Shown one piece after another: positions 24,130-35,600 of a stretch of DNA of 64,000 bases. The DNA lies in NCBI GenBank assembly GCA_039519185.1, contig CM076848.1:190222003-190286002 (forward strand), in the 5' to 3' direction. The DNA comes from Astragalus membranaceus. Its lineage: Eukaryota; Streptophyta; Magnoliopsida; Fabales; Fabaceae. The number at the start of each line of letters is the position of its first letter. Positions within the stretch are counted from its first letter, which is position 1. A program made the position numbers and the translations under genes. Under the pieces are notes generated by a model. The model did not search any database. It was not told the origin of the DNA and saw only the letters and a list, made by a program, of their open reading frames with translations.

Positions 24130-24490
24130 ATTTTTTTAAAAAAAAAATTACATTAGCATGGGCCTAGCCGACGCTACGCTTTAAGTTGACTATTCTGTTG
24201 TTGACTTTAGCGTCGGCCTGGCCAACACTACCCTTTAAGTTGACTAATTCGTTGACCTTTTTTAAACAACTAAGTAGCGTCGGCCACGCAAGTAGCGTCG
24301 GTTTTAGCGTCGGCCAGGCCCACGCTACAGTTAGAGTCAGCTAAATTTACGAGACGCTATATTTACCTTCGAACATTTTAGCCTCGATACGTGATCGACA
24401 CTACTCCGACGCTAATTCACTGTTAGCGTCTGCTTTTGGCCTGTTAGCGTGGGCTTTTGGCCGACGCTAAAAGCTGTTTTTCTAGTAGTG
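24130..24490 (-). mobile_element. CACTA (En/Spm-like) transposon terminus with subterminal repeats
   Basis: The segment ends TTTTTCTAGTAGTG, which on the minus strand is the classic CACTA end CACTACTAGAAAAA. Inside it, the motif TAGCGTCGGC (either strand, some variants) recurs about eight times between 24165 and 24470, the usual subterminal array. I could not find the opposite terminus, so this is a solitary end or a decayed element. Confidence 0.75.
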
Positions 24491-24689
24491 CAACCTTTAT
24501 TGGCTCATGAGTTGCTATGTAATAACCACATCTTTGTTTATAAATGAAAACGGAGGAAGTGTGAATTACTAATATTGTGTGTAGAACTATATGTCTCGAT
24601 AAAAAAAGTTATATTTCAACTTGCTTAAATAAGTTGACTTGTAGAAACTTTGAAAAAGGTCTTCTTTTACTAGAAATGGCGGTGCAGCT
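24491..24689. other. Spacer without a recognised feature
   Basis: Short AT-rich stretch between the CACTA end and the minisatellite. Nothing else seen. Confidence 0.4.
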
Positions 24690-25015
24690 CCCATTACCGC
24701 TCCTGTTGTCGCTCCTGTTGCCCTAGTTGTCGCTCACGCCGCCCCTGTTGTCGCTCCTGTTGCTGCTTCTGTTGCCACTCCTGTTGTCACTCCCGTCGCC
24801 CCTGTTGTCGCTCCTGTTGCTGCTTCTGTTGCCACTCCTGTTGTCGCTCCCGTCGCCCCCGTTGTCACTCTCGTTGCTACTTCTGTTGCCACTCCCATTT
24901 GTCCATCCCGTTGTCAATCTCGTTGTCACTTCCGTTGCCGCTCACGTTGCCAATCCCACTCCCAATGTCGTTTTCGCTCTCGTTGCCGCTTCCGTTGTCA
25001 ATCTCGTTGTCGAAT
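24690..25015. repeat. 57-bp minisatellite built on GTTGYCRCTCC subunits
   Basis: The segment starting GCCCCTGTTGTCGC at 24741 recurs at 24798 with very few changes. Around it the same GTTG(T/C)C(G/A)CTCC subunits degrade gradually. It is far more GC-rich than its surroundings. A Leu/Pro-rich plus frame and a Ser/Asn/Gly minus frame across it reflect the 3n repeat length, not a gene. Confidence 0.9.
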
Positions 25016-26606
25016 ATTTAAAAGTAAAAAAAATAATTATTTTGAAAAAAGCAAACATATTTAAAAGTAAAAATAATAATTATTTAAAAAAAGAAATATT
25101 AAAATAAATGTTAGAGAGAAGGAGAGAGAATTGATTAAAAAATGATAAAACTAATCAAATGGGTCTTACAACTACTTTATTACATTTGATGAGATATTTT
25201 TGTCTTTTTGCGAATTTTTACATTTTTGACTCTAAAAATGGATAGGTGGCATAATTTTATAAGATGACTAAAATGATGAATTTGCTAGCATATGATTTTA
25301 TTATGTTAGATATTTCAACGCTAATGTTTTGAAAGGATATAAAAATTAAATAATAATTGTAAGTCGGTGAAAGAAATAAATCTCGACTATACAATTATAA
25401 TTAGTTTTTTTTTCCGATAAGTATACAACTATAATTAGTTGATTAGGATTAAAAGAATTTAGTGATCACATGACCATTTAAAATAGTCGAGTAACTTTTT
25501 GTTTTTAACTTTGACCATTTATAATTTCATCTATTACTGCGATTTGTTATGTTATTATAAAATTTCTTCGCTTGATATAAAAATGTAGCTGTGTTACATG
25601 GTTAAGCAATTTTGTCACTATCACGTTATGATATGGGTTAAAGTGATGGTAGCTCCTTTCAAGCAGAAATTCAAAAGGAAAAGAGAACAATCATTAAATA
25701 TTGGATAATTTATTTTCTGTTTTGCTCATTAATTATCTTCAGAGAGAAATCACTTCAACATATTTTAACGAAATTAACTAAAATGACTAAGTAAATGTGG
25801 TCAGCAATAGTGAACCAGCCAGGCTGGATGGTTTGAGGCCTGATTGTCATGGGCTCATTCCGTGTTTCTGGCCCATCAACCTCTAGGGGTCCAAACACTC
25901 GTATCATCATCACTTTGAAGCTAACCATCCCCCCAAAAAAATGCAGTAAAAATTAGTATTAATAATAGAGTCGAATACAGTGGATGTTCTATCTGAACTC
26001 TCACTCACATCAAGAGGTAACCATAGATGGAAAATTTTAGATATTTAGAAGATGGTATAGTTTCCGCAAAGTACAAAGACCTAAGAGCTGATGAATGTTC
26101 AAAATTGCATGCGTGAGTGACAAGGACGTGGAAATGGAATCTATGATATCAGTAGTGCTTTTAAATTTTAATTGAATTGAACAAATTAAACCAATGGCCC
26201 GCTGGCATATCATCCATCCATAATACTAATAGTAGTGAGTGAGTGAGTGAGTGAGTGAAAAAGTAAACAAAGATAGATAGCGATTGGCACCAACCGATTT
26301 CGTTTTCAAATCATTAATTCCTGCTTCAGCAAACTTTGTCAATTTTATTTGCAAAGGAACACACTTGGTCGGTTCATTTATACACCCAATATCATTCATT
26401 ACCCCACTAATCCAAAGTGCTAGCTAGCTCCTTTAGATAGAATAAATGAACCAACCATACCGTGACATTCCCATGTAACAATTTGCAGAGATTTATAGAT
26501 TGATGGATGGATGTCCAAGAGAAACTAGTGAGGGAAACCCACCTGAAGCTGTTTTCAAAATCAAAGGCAGCGACCACTCTTCATTCTTCTCAAAGCCACA
26601 ATCTCT
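25016..26606. other. Low-copy-looking intergenic DNA
   Basis: AT-rich and free of repeats matching elsewhere in the window, apart from a (GTGA)n run at 26234-26258. No solid gene. A 56-bp stretch just before the copia insertion (26551-26606) could be the edge of a disrupted transcribed sequence on the minus strand, but this is weak. Confidence 0.4.
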
Positions 26607-26878
26607 TGTTGGAGTTCAAAGTGAATTCTATTGAAGAACACACACACATGCAGAGAGTTGAGAGAAGAAGTAGCTAACAGAATTGGATTTTATGATCTGA
26701 GTATTAAATGTAAAACTGAATTACAAAAGGGTACTTATAGTTTGATACAAACAGATATCAGTAAATGAAACTCAAATGCAAATTACACATTAATGCTAAT
26801 GTAATTGTTGTGGTAACTATAGTAGTTAAATGGTAAATGTAAAACAGTAAAACAAGAGAGCATGAGTTACGCTCAACA
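26607..26878 (-). repeat. Copia 3' LTR, 272 bp
   Basis: Plus-strand ends are TGTTGGAGTTC and CGCTCAACA. It aligns with 42033-42200 for the part that remains there. On the minus strand the sequence just upstream (26879-26893, AGTTAAGGGATCG) is a plausible polypurine tract. The 5' flank ends ATCTCT; no matching right-hand duplication survives. Confidence 0.85.
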
Positions 26879-26985
26879 CGATCCCTTAACTCATGGTCTC
26901 GAATGTGACAACACCAAGATCATCTCTCAGTGGCTGTTTGGGTGACTAATTTAGTGACTGTTTTGGTGACTGATTAGCGACTGTT

Positions 26986-27960
26986 TTAGTGACTGATTTG
27001 CTGCTGGTTTAGATCCTGGTTTAGTGACTGACTTATCAACCAGATTTTGAAACTGATTTTGACTATAACAAACTGATCCGTCTTGATTGTCTTGGTCAGT
27101 ATATCAGCAACTTGTTGCTGAGTTCTGCAGTAGACAACCTCTATCACACCATTCTGCAATTGATTTCTGAGGAAATGAAATTTTGTATCAATGTGCTTGC
27201 TTCTCCCATGCAGCACTGGGTTCTTGGCAAGGCTTATGGCTGACTTGTTATAAATCATCAGCTTCACAGGAGTGTGAACTTCAATCTTCAAATCCTGCAA
27301 CACATTGATCAACCAAATAGCTTGGTCGGCAGCTACTGCTCCTGCTATGTACTATTCTGCCTCGCGGGAAGATAATGTAACCACTGGTTGCTTCTTGGAG
27401 CACCATGAGATTGGAGCTCCTAAGAACATGAATAAGTAGCATGTGTCCACCCTGTCACCACACCAGTCAGAGTCTGAATAGCACAGCAGATCATTAACAT
27501 TGTCTGCTGCATCAGATAGAAAGCAGAGTCCATATTTCAAAGTTCCATTCATGTACCTAAGTATCCTAGTTGCAGCCTAATAATGGAACCATTTAGGCTT
27601 GTTCATTAATCTGCTAACCACTCCAACTGCATAGAAGATGTCAGGCCTAGTGTTACAAAGGTATCTTAAGCAACCAACTAGCTATTTGAAAACAGTGGCA
27701 TCAACATCTTTCCCTTCACTGTCAGCATCCAGTTTCTGATTAGATTCAGTTGGTGTGATTGCAGGCTTACAATCCAGCAACTCAAACCTTTTCAGCACTT
27801 CAATTTCATATTTCATCTGGTGCAAAACAATTCCCTTAGTAGTGTATAATACTTCCATCCCTAGAAAATACACCATCTTGCCAAGATCATTCATTTCAAA
27901 CTCATTCATCAGAGTTTTCTTGAACTTATTTATCTCAGTGGAACAATCTTCTGTCAGCAA
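26986..27960 (-). pseudogene. Copia reverse transcriptase C-terminal part and RNase H
   Basis: The minus strand continues the reverse transcriptase after the interrupted YVDD box: MNEFEMNDLGKMVYFLGMEV near 27880, then YLCNTRPDI near 27650. RNase H follows, with YSDSDWCGD near 27460, PISWCSKKQPVVTLSSREAE near 27360 and IYNKSAISLAKNP near 27230. Stop codons separate the pieces (for example near 27682 and 27352). The C-terminal tail is Gln/Asn/Ser-rich because of a degenerate GTGACTGNTT repeat at 26935-27035. Not functional. Confidence 0.88.
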
Positions 27961-27965
27961 CATAT
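27961..27965. repeat. Target-site duplication CATAT (left)
   Basis: CATAT lies immediately before TGTTGCGCCCCG and again at 37155-37159 immediately after GGTATGACA. Joining the two sides restores a continuous copia frame next to the YVDD box. Confidence 0.95.
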
Positions 27966-30900
27966 TGTTGCGCCCCGAAAAATCCGGTTAAGGATTCCTC
28001 AGTTTGACAACGTGAAAAATTTTGAAGCCGCCACCAATATTTATTTTTAAAGACTAAAACATTGGAAAAAAGTCTTTTTTACAAGGCGAGTGGTCTTTCG
28101 AAAACTAAAGATGTAGGTTCGGGGGTCGGTTAGGTACGGGGAAGGTATTAGCACCCCGCACCTTCTTTCTACCGAAAGGGAACCATTAACTTTGATGTGT
28201 GGCTTAGAAAAAGTTGACTTGAAACGATTTTTTGTTCTACTTCCTTTCTTTTTATTTCGTGTGAGTAATGATTTTATTGGGAAGAAATATTTTTGGTATC
28301 TTTGAAAAGCGGAACAAAACAAAGATTTTTTGAAAGAGTGCTTGACGGGTTACGACCCGCTCCTACGTACCCTCTCTGGAAGAGGGATCAAAGCTACGTA
28401 GTTCTAGGCTTTCGCGTTTGGAAAACGGCTTAAGGGTTTTTCGCAATTGGGTGACAAAATGAAGATTTTTTAAAAGTGTGCTTGACGGGTTACGACCCGC
28501 TCCTACGTACCCTCTCTGAAAGAGGGATCAAAGCTACGTAGTTCTAGGGAACAAAACAAAGTTTTTTTAAAAGTGTGCTTGACGGGTTACGACCCGCTCC
28601 TACGTACCCTCTCTGGAAGAGGGATCAAAGCTACATAGTTCTAGGGGTTTTTTTTTTTAAAAGTGTGCTTGACGGGTTACGACCCGCTCCTACGTACCCT
28701 CTCTGGAAGAGGGATCAAAGCTACGTAGTTCTAGGGAACAAAACAAAGTTTTTTTTAAAAGTGTGCTTGACGGGTTACGACTCGCTCCTACGTACCCTCT
28801 CTGGAAGAGGGATCAAAGCTACGTAGTTCTAGGGGTTTTTTTTTTTTTTTAAAAGTGTGCTTGATGGGTTACGACCCGCTCCTACGTACCCTCTCTGGAA
28901 GAGGGATCAAAGCTACGTAGTTCTAGGCTTTTGGTTTTGAAAATGTTTTTGTGTTTTTGAAATAAGACTCAAGTGTTCACGAATACCAAACAAGCAATGG
29001 CTTCGAGTGGCGTTCATTACTAACTCGAAGGAAAAGAGTTGGAACCGGTAATCAAGCAAGCAAAGGCTTCGAGTGATTACAAGTAACAACGTTTTATTAT
29101 CTTTTTGAAAGCATTTTGAAAAAGGGTGAGCATCAGTGATAATTATCACTAATAGCTCGTGTTGTTTTTGAAATTTGGAGTTTATTTATTTTTTAGTTAA
29201 GGTGTGGGAGCTTTCATGATAGCCAAACAAGCAAAGGCTTCGAGTGACCACCACTAATAACTCCTCATTAGCGATCAAACAAGCAAAGGCTTCGAGTGAT
29301 GACTAATGATTTATTTAAGAAAAATGCCTTAGGTTTTTTTATTGAAAAAGCATTTGATTTAATTTGAAAACTAGTTCTAAGAAAAAGATGATTTGGAAAA
29401 GGATTTTGGAAAAATAAGTAGAACATTTCAACCAACTCCGAGTCCATAACCAAAAGATGCGACATGAATGAATGAAATACAAACACATTCACTAATCAAG
29501 CAATTATGAACGTGCTGATCACTAACTGAGATTAAACATGCCAATACAATCAAGAGATACAGTTATTGAGGATGCAAGATGAAGTTCTCAAAGCAAATGT
29601 GTGTGTGTAGGAAGGGGGGTATTTACCCTAATGACTCTATGCTACAACTTGCATGTAGACTTACGTCTTCATTAGGAGGTCATACACATGGATGGAATGG
29701 CATACAATTGAATCAAGACATTTAAAATGCATCAACAACAAAAGAATACAATTGATCATAGGCATAAAATAGTCTAAGTTAAATGGATGAGCATGTGATC
29801 ATGATGTGCTAGATTAGATAAGCATGAATGCATGTAAATGCATGAACATTTGAGAATGAATGCAAGAATGAGTATATACAAAGATGTATGAGCATACAAG
29901 AATGCATGAGCATTTGATTAATGAATGCATGGACATGTGAGGATGAATGCAAGAATGAGTATATACAAAGATGCATGAGCATACAAGAATGCATGGACAT
30001 GTGAGGATGCATGGTTATTTAATTATGAATGGACATGTGAGAATGCAAGAAGTATAAACAAGTAAGGATGCATGAGGTACTAACAAGTGAGAGTGCAAAT
30101 GAATATGCAAGAGATATGAATGTATGAAAAAGCATGAAGATTAAAACAAGAGAGTATGCAAGAGATACAAGCAAATGAGAATGCAAGAGAGTGAATAAGG
30201 TTTTATTTAAGTGCAAGTGTGTGAGAGTGTGTCATAAAAAGTGGTAAAAATTTAGTTACCTTATTCTTAGGAAATGGTGAAATGTTTTGGTGTTTTTAGA
30301 GTCTTAGGAAAAAGTGGTAAAAAGTATTTTTGGGTTGATTTTATAAAGTCGAAAAGTTATAAATGTAAACTAGAAAATGTTTTGGGTCTTTTTGTAATTT
30401 AAGAAAGGTAAAAAGTAAAGGTAAATTATTAATGAAATGGTAACTTATTTAAGTGAAAGTGGTGAATTATTTAAGTGAAGGTAAATGGTAAAAGTAAAAG
30501 GTAAAATGTTTTTTAGGGTTTTAAGTGAAAGGTAAAAAAGGGTAAGAAAATGTTTTTTTACTATTTAGTAATACTTAAGTGAATGGTAAAAACTAAAAGG
30601 TAAAAAGTAAAAAAAACACAATTCACAACAATTAATTTACCAAACAAGATCAAACAACAAATTTGAGTAAGTAAATTGGTCACAAAAATGGCTTTATGGC
30701 CGAAACATACATATACACAATAAGGCTCAAATTCAACAAATTTCTTGCAACCAAATCACATCATTAGACACACACACATAAACCCTAAGATCTACACATG
30801 TATATCACACTCAAACAATCATCATTTCATCATTTATTCAACACACAAAATTAAAGAAAATAAAAGATGATGAAACCCTAATTTAGAGACCTAAACCCGA

Positions 30901-32653
30901 ATGCACTATTGGTCCTATATACCATTCTTATTCAACTTTGACACATGAAATAGACAAGAAAACATGAGGATCCTAATTTCTAACCCAAGGCCGGAGCAAA
31001 AAGAAAAGGAAAACATGTTTTTATTTGGTGAAAATCACATGAACAAAGAGCAAATCACAAGAACAACACATAATCAACACATAGTCACAAGAACAATTTA
31101 TTTAGTGGGTGAGATGCCAACTCTCACCCACAACAGCCCCTAATCTACATTTAAATGATGTTATGAGATGCAAATATAAGTTGAAAAAGGATTTTGATGC
31201 AAGAAAGTGGATGAAAATGCAAAGGGTTTCAAGTTATACCATAGTTCCAAGCTAAACAAGAGTAGAAATGAAGACCAAGAGTAACCAATCACCAACACTC
31301 CTCAAAAATCACCAACAACCAACATGCAACCTTGAAGGATCAGCCCCTTTGATGATGTAAATGTGGAATCAAAGATGAAAGGAAGAGGATATATGAATAT
31401 GGAGTGAGTTTGAGGTGAGTTAGTGAATGGAAGTTGAAAAGAAAATGGAGGAGAAAGGGTGGGGGTGGCTACGGCCTAGAGGAGGAGGGAGGTGTGCTAG
31501 GGTTTTTGAATGGAGAGTGAGGCTAAGAGGATGTGTGGGCTGGTCATATGAAGGTATATATAGTGCTCACTTATCATTAAGGGCTTCTAGGTCATTTTGA
31601 TTTCCATTGTGCTCTAGGATTGCATCTAAATTTTGAACCAAGGGTCAAGATCAAATGTCACATGGATTAGGGGCAATTAGAAAGCACAAAGTGAGGAGAG
31701 AGAGGGCTGAGGGGCGCAGCTTAAGGAGGTGAGTGAAGGATAAGCTCAATTACAAAATTGTATTTTTCCATGAAGCTTATTACAAGAGTGTCATTTTAAT
31801 TCAAATGAAGGGTGAGGATTGCATTTAACACTTGAATGGAAGGCCATGATTTAAACACAATTTGCAATCAATAAAATAAATAAAAATTGAAGGAAAAGGG
31901 GCTGGAATTCGCAGCCAAGGAGAGAGAGTGAGTGGAATTGCAACTTGTACTATTGTACTACACTTGACCTTTCAAAATTCAAAGGGATATTCCTTATTCC
32001 CTTCTAGATAATTCTTCTAAATTCTTGCCATTTTGAGCCATATCCTATGATTCAATGATTGGGCTCTGAACTTTATGATCTCACCAATCCCAAAATTGAT
32101 TTATTGACCCCACTCCAAAGGAAATGACCATTTTGCCCTTTTGTTCAAAAACCGAATTTCATGCCAAAAATACTCCTATGATGCATAAAAAATGCACAAC
32201 TCCACTCACTTGGACTCACATAAATTCCTCAAGAGATGCATAATGGTTTTTACCGAGAAATTATTTATTTTAGTGAAATGACCAAAATGCCCTTTTGGTC
32301 CCAAAAACCCTGATTTTGCTCTAAACTTCATTTCCACTCTAACAATGATCCTGAGACCCTTTGGATGACCCTAAAACTCTAGAAATGCATGCATGATGAG
32401 AAAAATAAGTCTTTTTGGCGAAATTACCAAAATACCCTTTGAACGAGGAAAAACCCTAGAAACCCTAGAAATGCTCTAAAGTGCTCTAAAATGCCATGCA
32501 ATGCTTTTCTAACCCTAAAATGCATTATGAAACTTCTAAAATGCAAGCATGATGCTCTTCCTAACCTCTAGGATGAATGCTAAGACTTGGTTTATTTATT
32601 TTTGGTTGAAAATTAGGGTTTTGCCCTAAGCCGGACAAAATTGGGGTATGACA
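27966..32653 (-). repeat. Ogre-like LTR, left copy, 4688 bp
   Basis: Ends TGTTGCGCC and GGGTATGACA in plus orientation. It contains six CTTGACGGGT...TACGTAGTTCTAGG modules (28341-28927), five AAACAAGCAAAGGCTTCGAGTG modules (28985-29300), a reduced 87-bp-type array (29830-30010) and an AATGGTAAA-rich stretch. It is longer than its partner mainly by two modules. Confidence 0.92.
28341..28927. repeat. Tandem CTACGTA modules, six copies
   Basis: Modules start CTTGACGGGT at 28341, 28481, 28578, 28668, 28766 and 28860. Each holds the inverted pair CTACGTA...CTACGTAG around CCCTCTCTGGAAGAGGGATC, so each can form a stem-loop. The partner LTR has only four (33031, 33171, 33269, 33360). Confidence 0.93.
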
Positions 32654-32655
32654 GC

Positions 32656-35600
32656 TGTTGCGCCCCGAAAAATCCGGTTAAGGATTCCTCAGTTTGACAA
32701 CGTGAAAAAATTTGAAGCCGCCACCAATATTTATTTTTAAAGACTAAAACATTGGAAAAAAGTCTTTTTTACAAGGCGGGTGGTCTTTCGAAAACTAAAG
32801 ATGTAGGTTCGGGGGTCGGTTAGGTACGGGGAAGGTATTAGCACCCCGCACCTCCTTTCTACCGAAAGGGAACCATTAACTTTGATGTGTGGCTTAGAAA
32901 AAGTTGACTTGAAACGATTTTTTGTTCTACTTCCTTTCTTTTTATTTCGTGTGAGTAATGATTTTATTGGGAAGAAATATTTTTGGTATCTTTGAAAAGC
33001 GGAACAAAACAAAGATTTTTTGAAAGAGTGCTTGACGGGTTACGACCCGCTCCTACGTACCCTCTCTGGAAGAGGGATCAAAGCTACGTAGTTCTAGGCT
33101 TTCGCGTTTGGAAAACGGCTTAAGGGTTTTTCGCAATTGGGTGACAAAATGAAGATTTTTTAAAAGTGTGCTTGACGGGTTACGACCCGCTCCTACGTAC
33201 CCTCTCTGGAAGAGGGATCAAAGCTACGTAGTTCTAGGGAACAAAACAAAGTTTTTTTTAAAAGTGTGCTTGACGGGTTACGACCCGCTCCTACGTACCC
33301 TCTCTGGAAGAGGGATCAAAGCTACGTAGTTTTAGGGGTTTTTTTTTTTTAAAAGTGTGCTTGACGGGTTACGACCCGCTCCTACGTACCCTCTCTGGAA
33401 GAGGGATCAAAGCTACGTAGTTCTAGGCTTTTGGTTTTGAAAATGTTTTTGTGTTTTTGAAATAAGACTCAAGTGTTCACGAATACCAAACAAGCAATGG
33501 CTTCGAGTGGCGTTCATTACTAACTCGAAGGAAAAGAGTTGGAACCGGTAATCAAGCAAGCAAAGGCTTCGAGTGATTACAAGTAACAACGTTTTATTAT
33601 CTTTTTGAAAGCATTTTGAAAAAGGGTGAGCATCAGTGATAATTATCACTAATAGCTCGTGTTGTTTTTGAAATTTGGAGTTTATTTATTTTTTAGTTAA
33701 GGTGTGGGAGCTTTCATGATAGCCAAACAAGCAAAGGCTTCGAGTGACCACCACTAATAACTCCTCATTAGCGATCAAACAAGCAAAGGCTTCGAGTGAT
33801 GACTAATGATTTATTTAAGAAAAATGCCTTAGGTTTTTTTATTGAAAAAGCATTTGATTTAATTTGAAAACTAGTTCTAAGAAAAAGATGATTTGGAAAA
33901 GGATTTTGGAAAAATAAGTAGAACATTTCAACCAACTCCGAGTCCATAACCAAAAGATGCGACATGAATGAATGAAATACAAACACATTCACTAATCAAG
34001 CAATTATGAACGTGCTGATCACTAACTGAGATTAAACATGCCAATACAATCAAGAGATACAGTTATTGAGGATGCAAGATGAAGTTCTCAAAGCAAATGT
34101 GTGTGTGTAGGAAGGGGGGTATTTACCCTAATGACTCTATGCTACAACTTGCATGTAGACTTACGTCTTCATTAGGAGGTCATACACATGGATGGAATGG
34201 CATACAATTGAATCAAGACATTTAAAATGCATCAACAACAAAAGAATACAATTGATCATAGGCATAAAATAGTCTAAGTTAAATGGATGAGCATGTGATC
34301 ATGATGTGCTAGATTAGATAAGCATGAATGCATGTAAATGCATGAACATTTGAGAATGAATGCAAGAATGAGTATATACAAAGATGTATGAGCATACAAG
34401 AATGCATGAGCATTTGATTAATGAATGCATGGACATGTGAGGATGAATGCAAGAATGAGTATATACAAAGATGCATGAGCATACAAGAATGCATGGACAT
34501 GTGAGGATGCATGGTTATTTAATTATGAATGGACATGTGAGAATGCAAGAAGTATAAACAAGTAAGGATGCATGAGGTACTAACAAGTGAGAGTGCAAAT
34601 GAATATGCAAGAGATATGAATGTATGAAAAAGCATGAAGATTAAAACAAGAGAGTATGCAAGAGATACAAGCAAATGAGAATGCAAGAGAGTGAATAAGA
34701 TTTTATTTAAGTGCAAGTGTGTGAGAGTGTGTCATAAAAAGTGGTAAAAATTTAGTTACCTTATTCTTAGGAAATGGTGAAATGTTTTGGTGTTTTTAGA
34801 GTCTTAGGAAAAAGTGGTAAAAAGTATTTTTGGGTTGATTTTATAAAGTCGAAAAGTTATAAATGTAAACTAGAAAATGTTTTGGGTCTTTTTGTAATTT
34901 AAGAAAGGTAAAAAGTAAAGGTAAATTATTAATGAAATGGTAACTTATTTAAGTGAAAGTGGTGAATTATTTAAGTGAAGGTAAATGGTAAAAGTAAAAG
35001 GTAAAATGTTTTTTAGGGTTTTAAGTGAAAGGTAAAAAAGGGTAAGAAAATGTTTTTTTACTATTTAGTAATACTTAAGTGAATGGTAAAAACTAAAAGG
35101 TAAAAAGTAAAAAAAACACAATTCACAACAATTAATTTACCAAACAAGATCAAACAACAAATTTGAGTAAGTAAATTGGTCACAAAAATGGCTTTATGGC
35201 CGAAACATACATATACACAATAAGGCTCAAATTCAACAAATTTCTTGCAACCAAATCACATCATTAGACACACACACATAAACCCTAAGATCTACACATG
35301 TATATCACACTCAAACAATCATCATTTCATCATTTATTCAACACACAAAATTAAAGAAAATAAAAGATGATGAAACCCTAATTTAGAGACCTAAACCCGA
35401 ATGCACTATTGGTCCTATATACCATTCTTATTCAACTTTGACACATGAAATAGACAAGAAAACATGAGGATCCTAATTTCTAACCCAAGGCCGGAGCAAA
35501 AAGAAAAGGAAAACATGTTTTTATTTGGTGAAAATCACATGAACAAAGAGCAAATCACAAGAACAACACATAATCAACACATAGTCACAAGAACAATTTA

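Noticed and set aside
24727..25107. 126-codon Leu/Pro-rich plus-strand frame
   Set aside because: It is the 57-bp minisatellite read in frame, with an equally open minus strand.
28047..28322. 91-codon minus-strand frame present in both Ogre-like LTRs of the second element
   Set aside because: Identical because the LTRs are near-identical. A related frame in the other subfamily shares only a Gly-Ser-Leu-Ser-Val-Glu-Arg-Arg patch tracking conserved DNA. No known domain.
32440..32480. Telomere-like CCCTA repeats (also near 36950)
   Set aside because: Only two or three loose AAACCCTAGAAACCCTAG units in an LTR, not a tandem TTTAGGG array.
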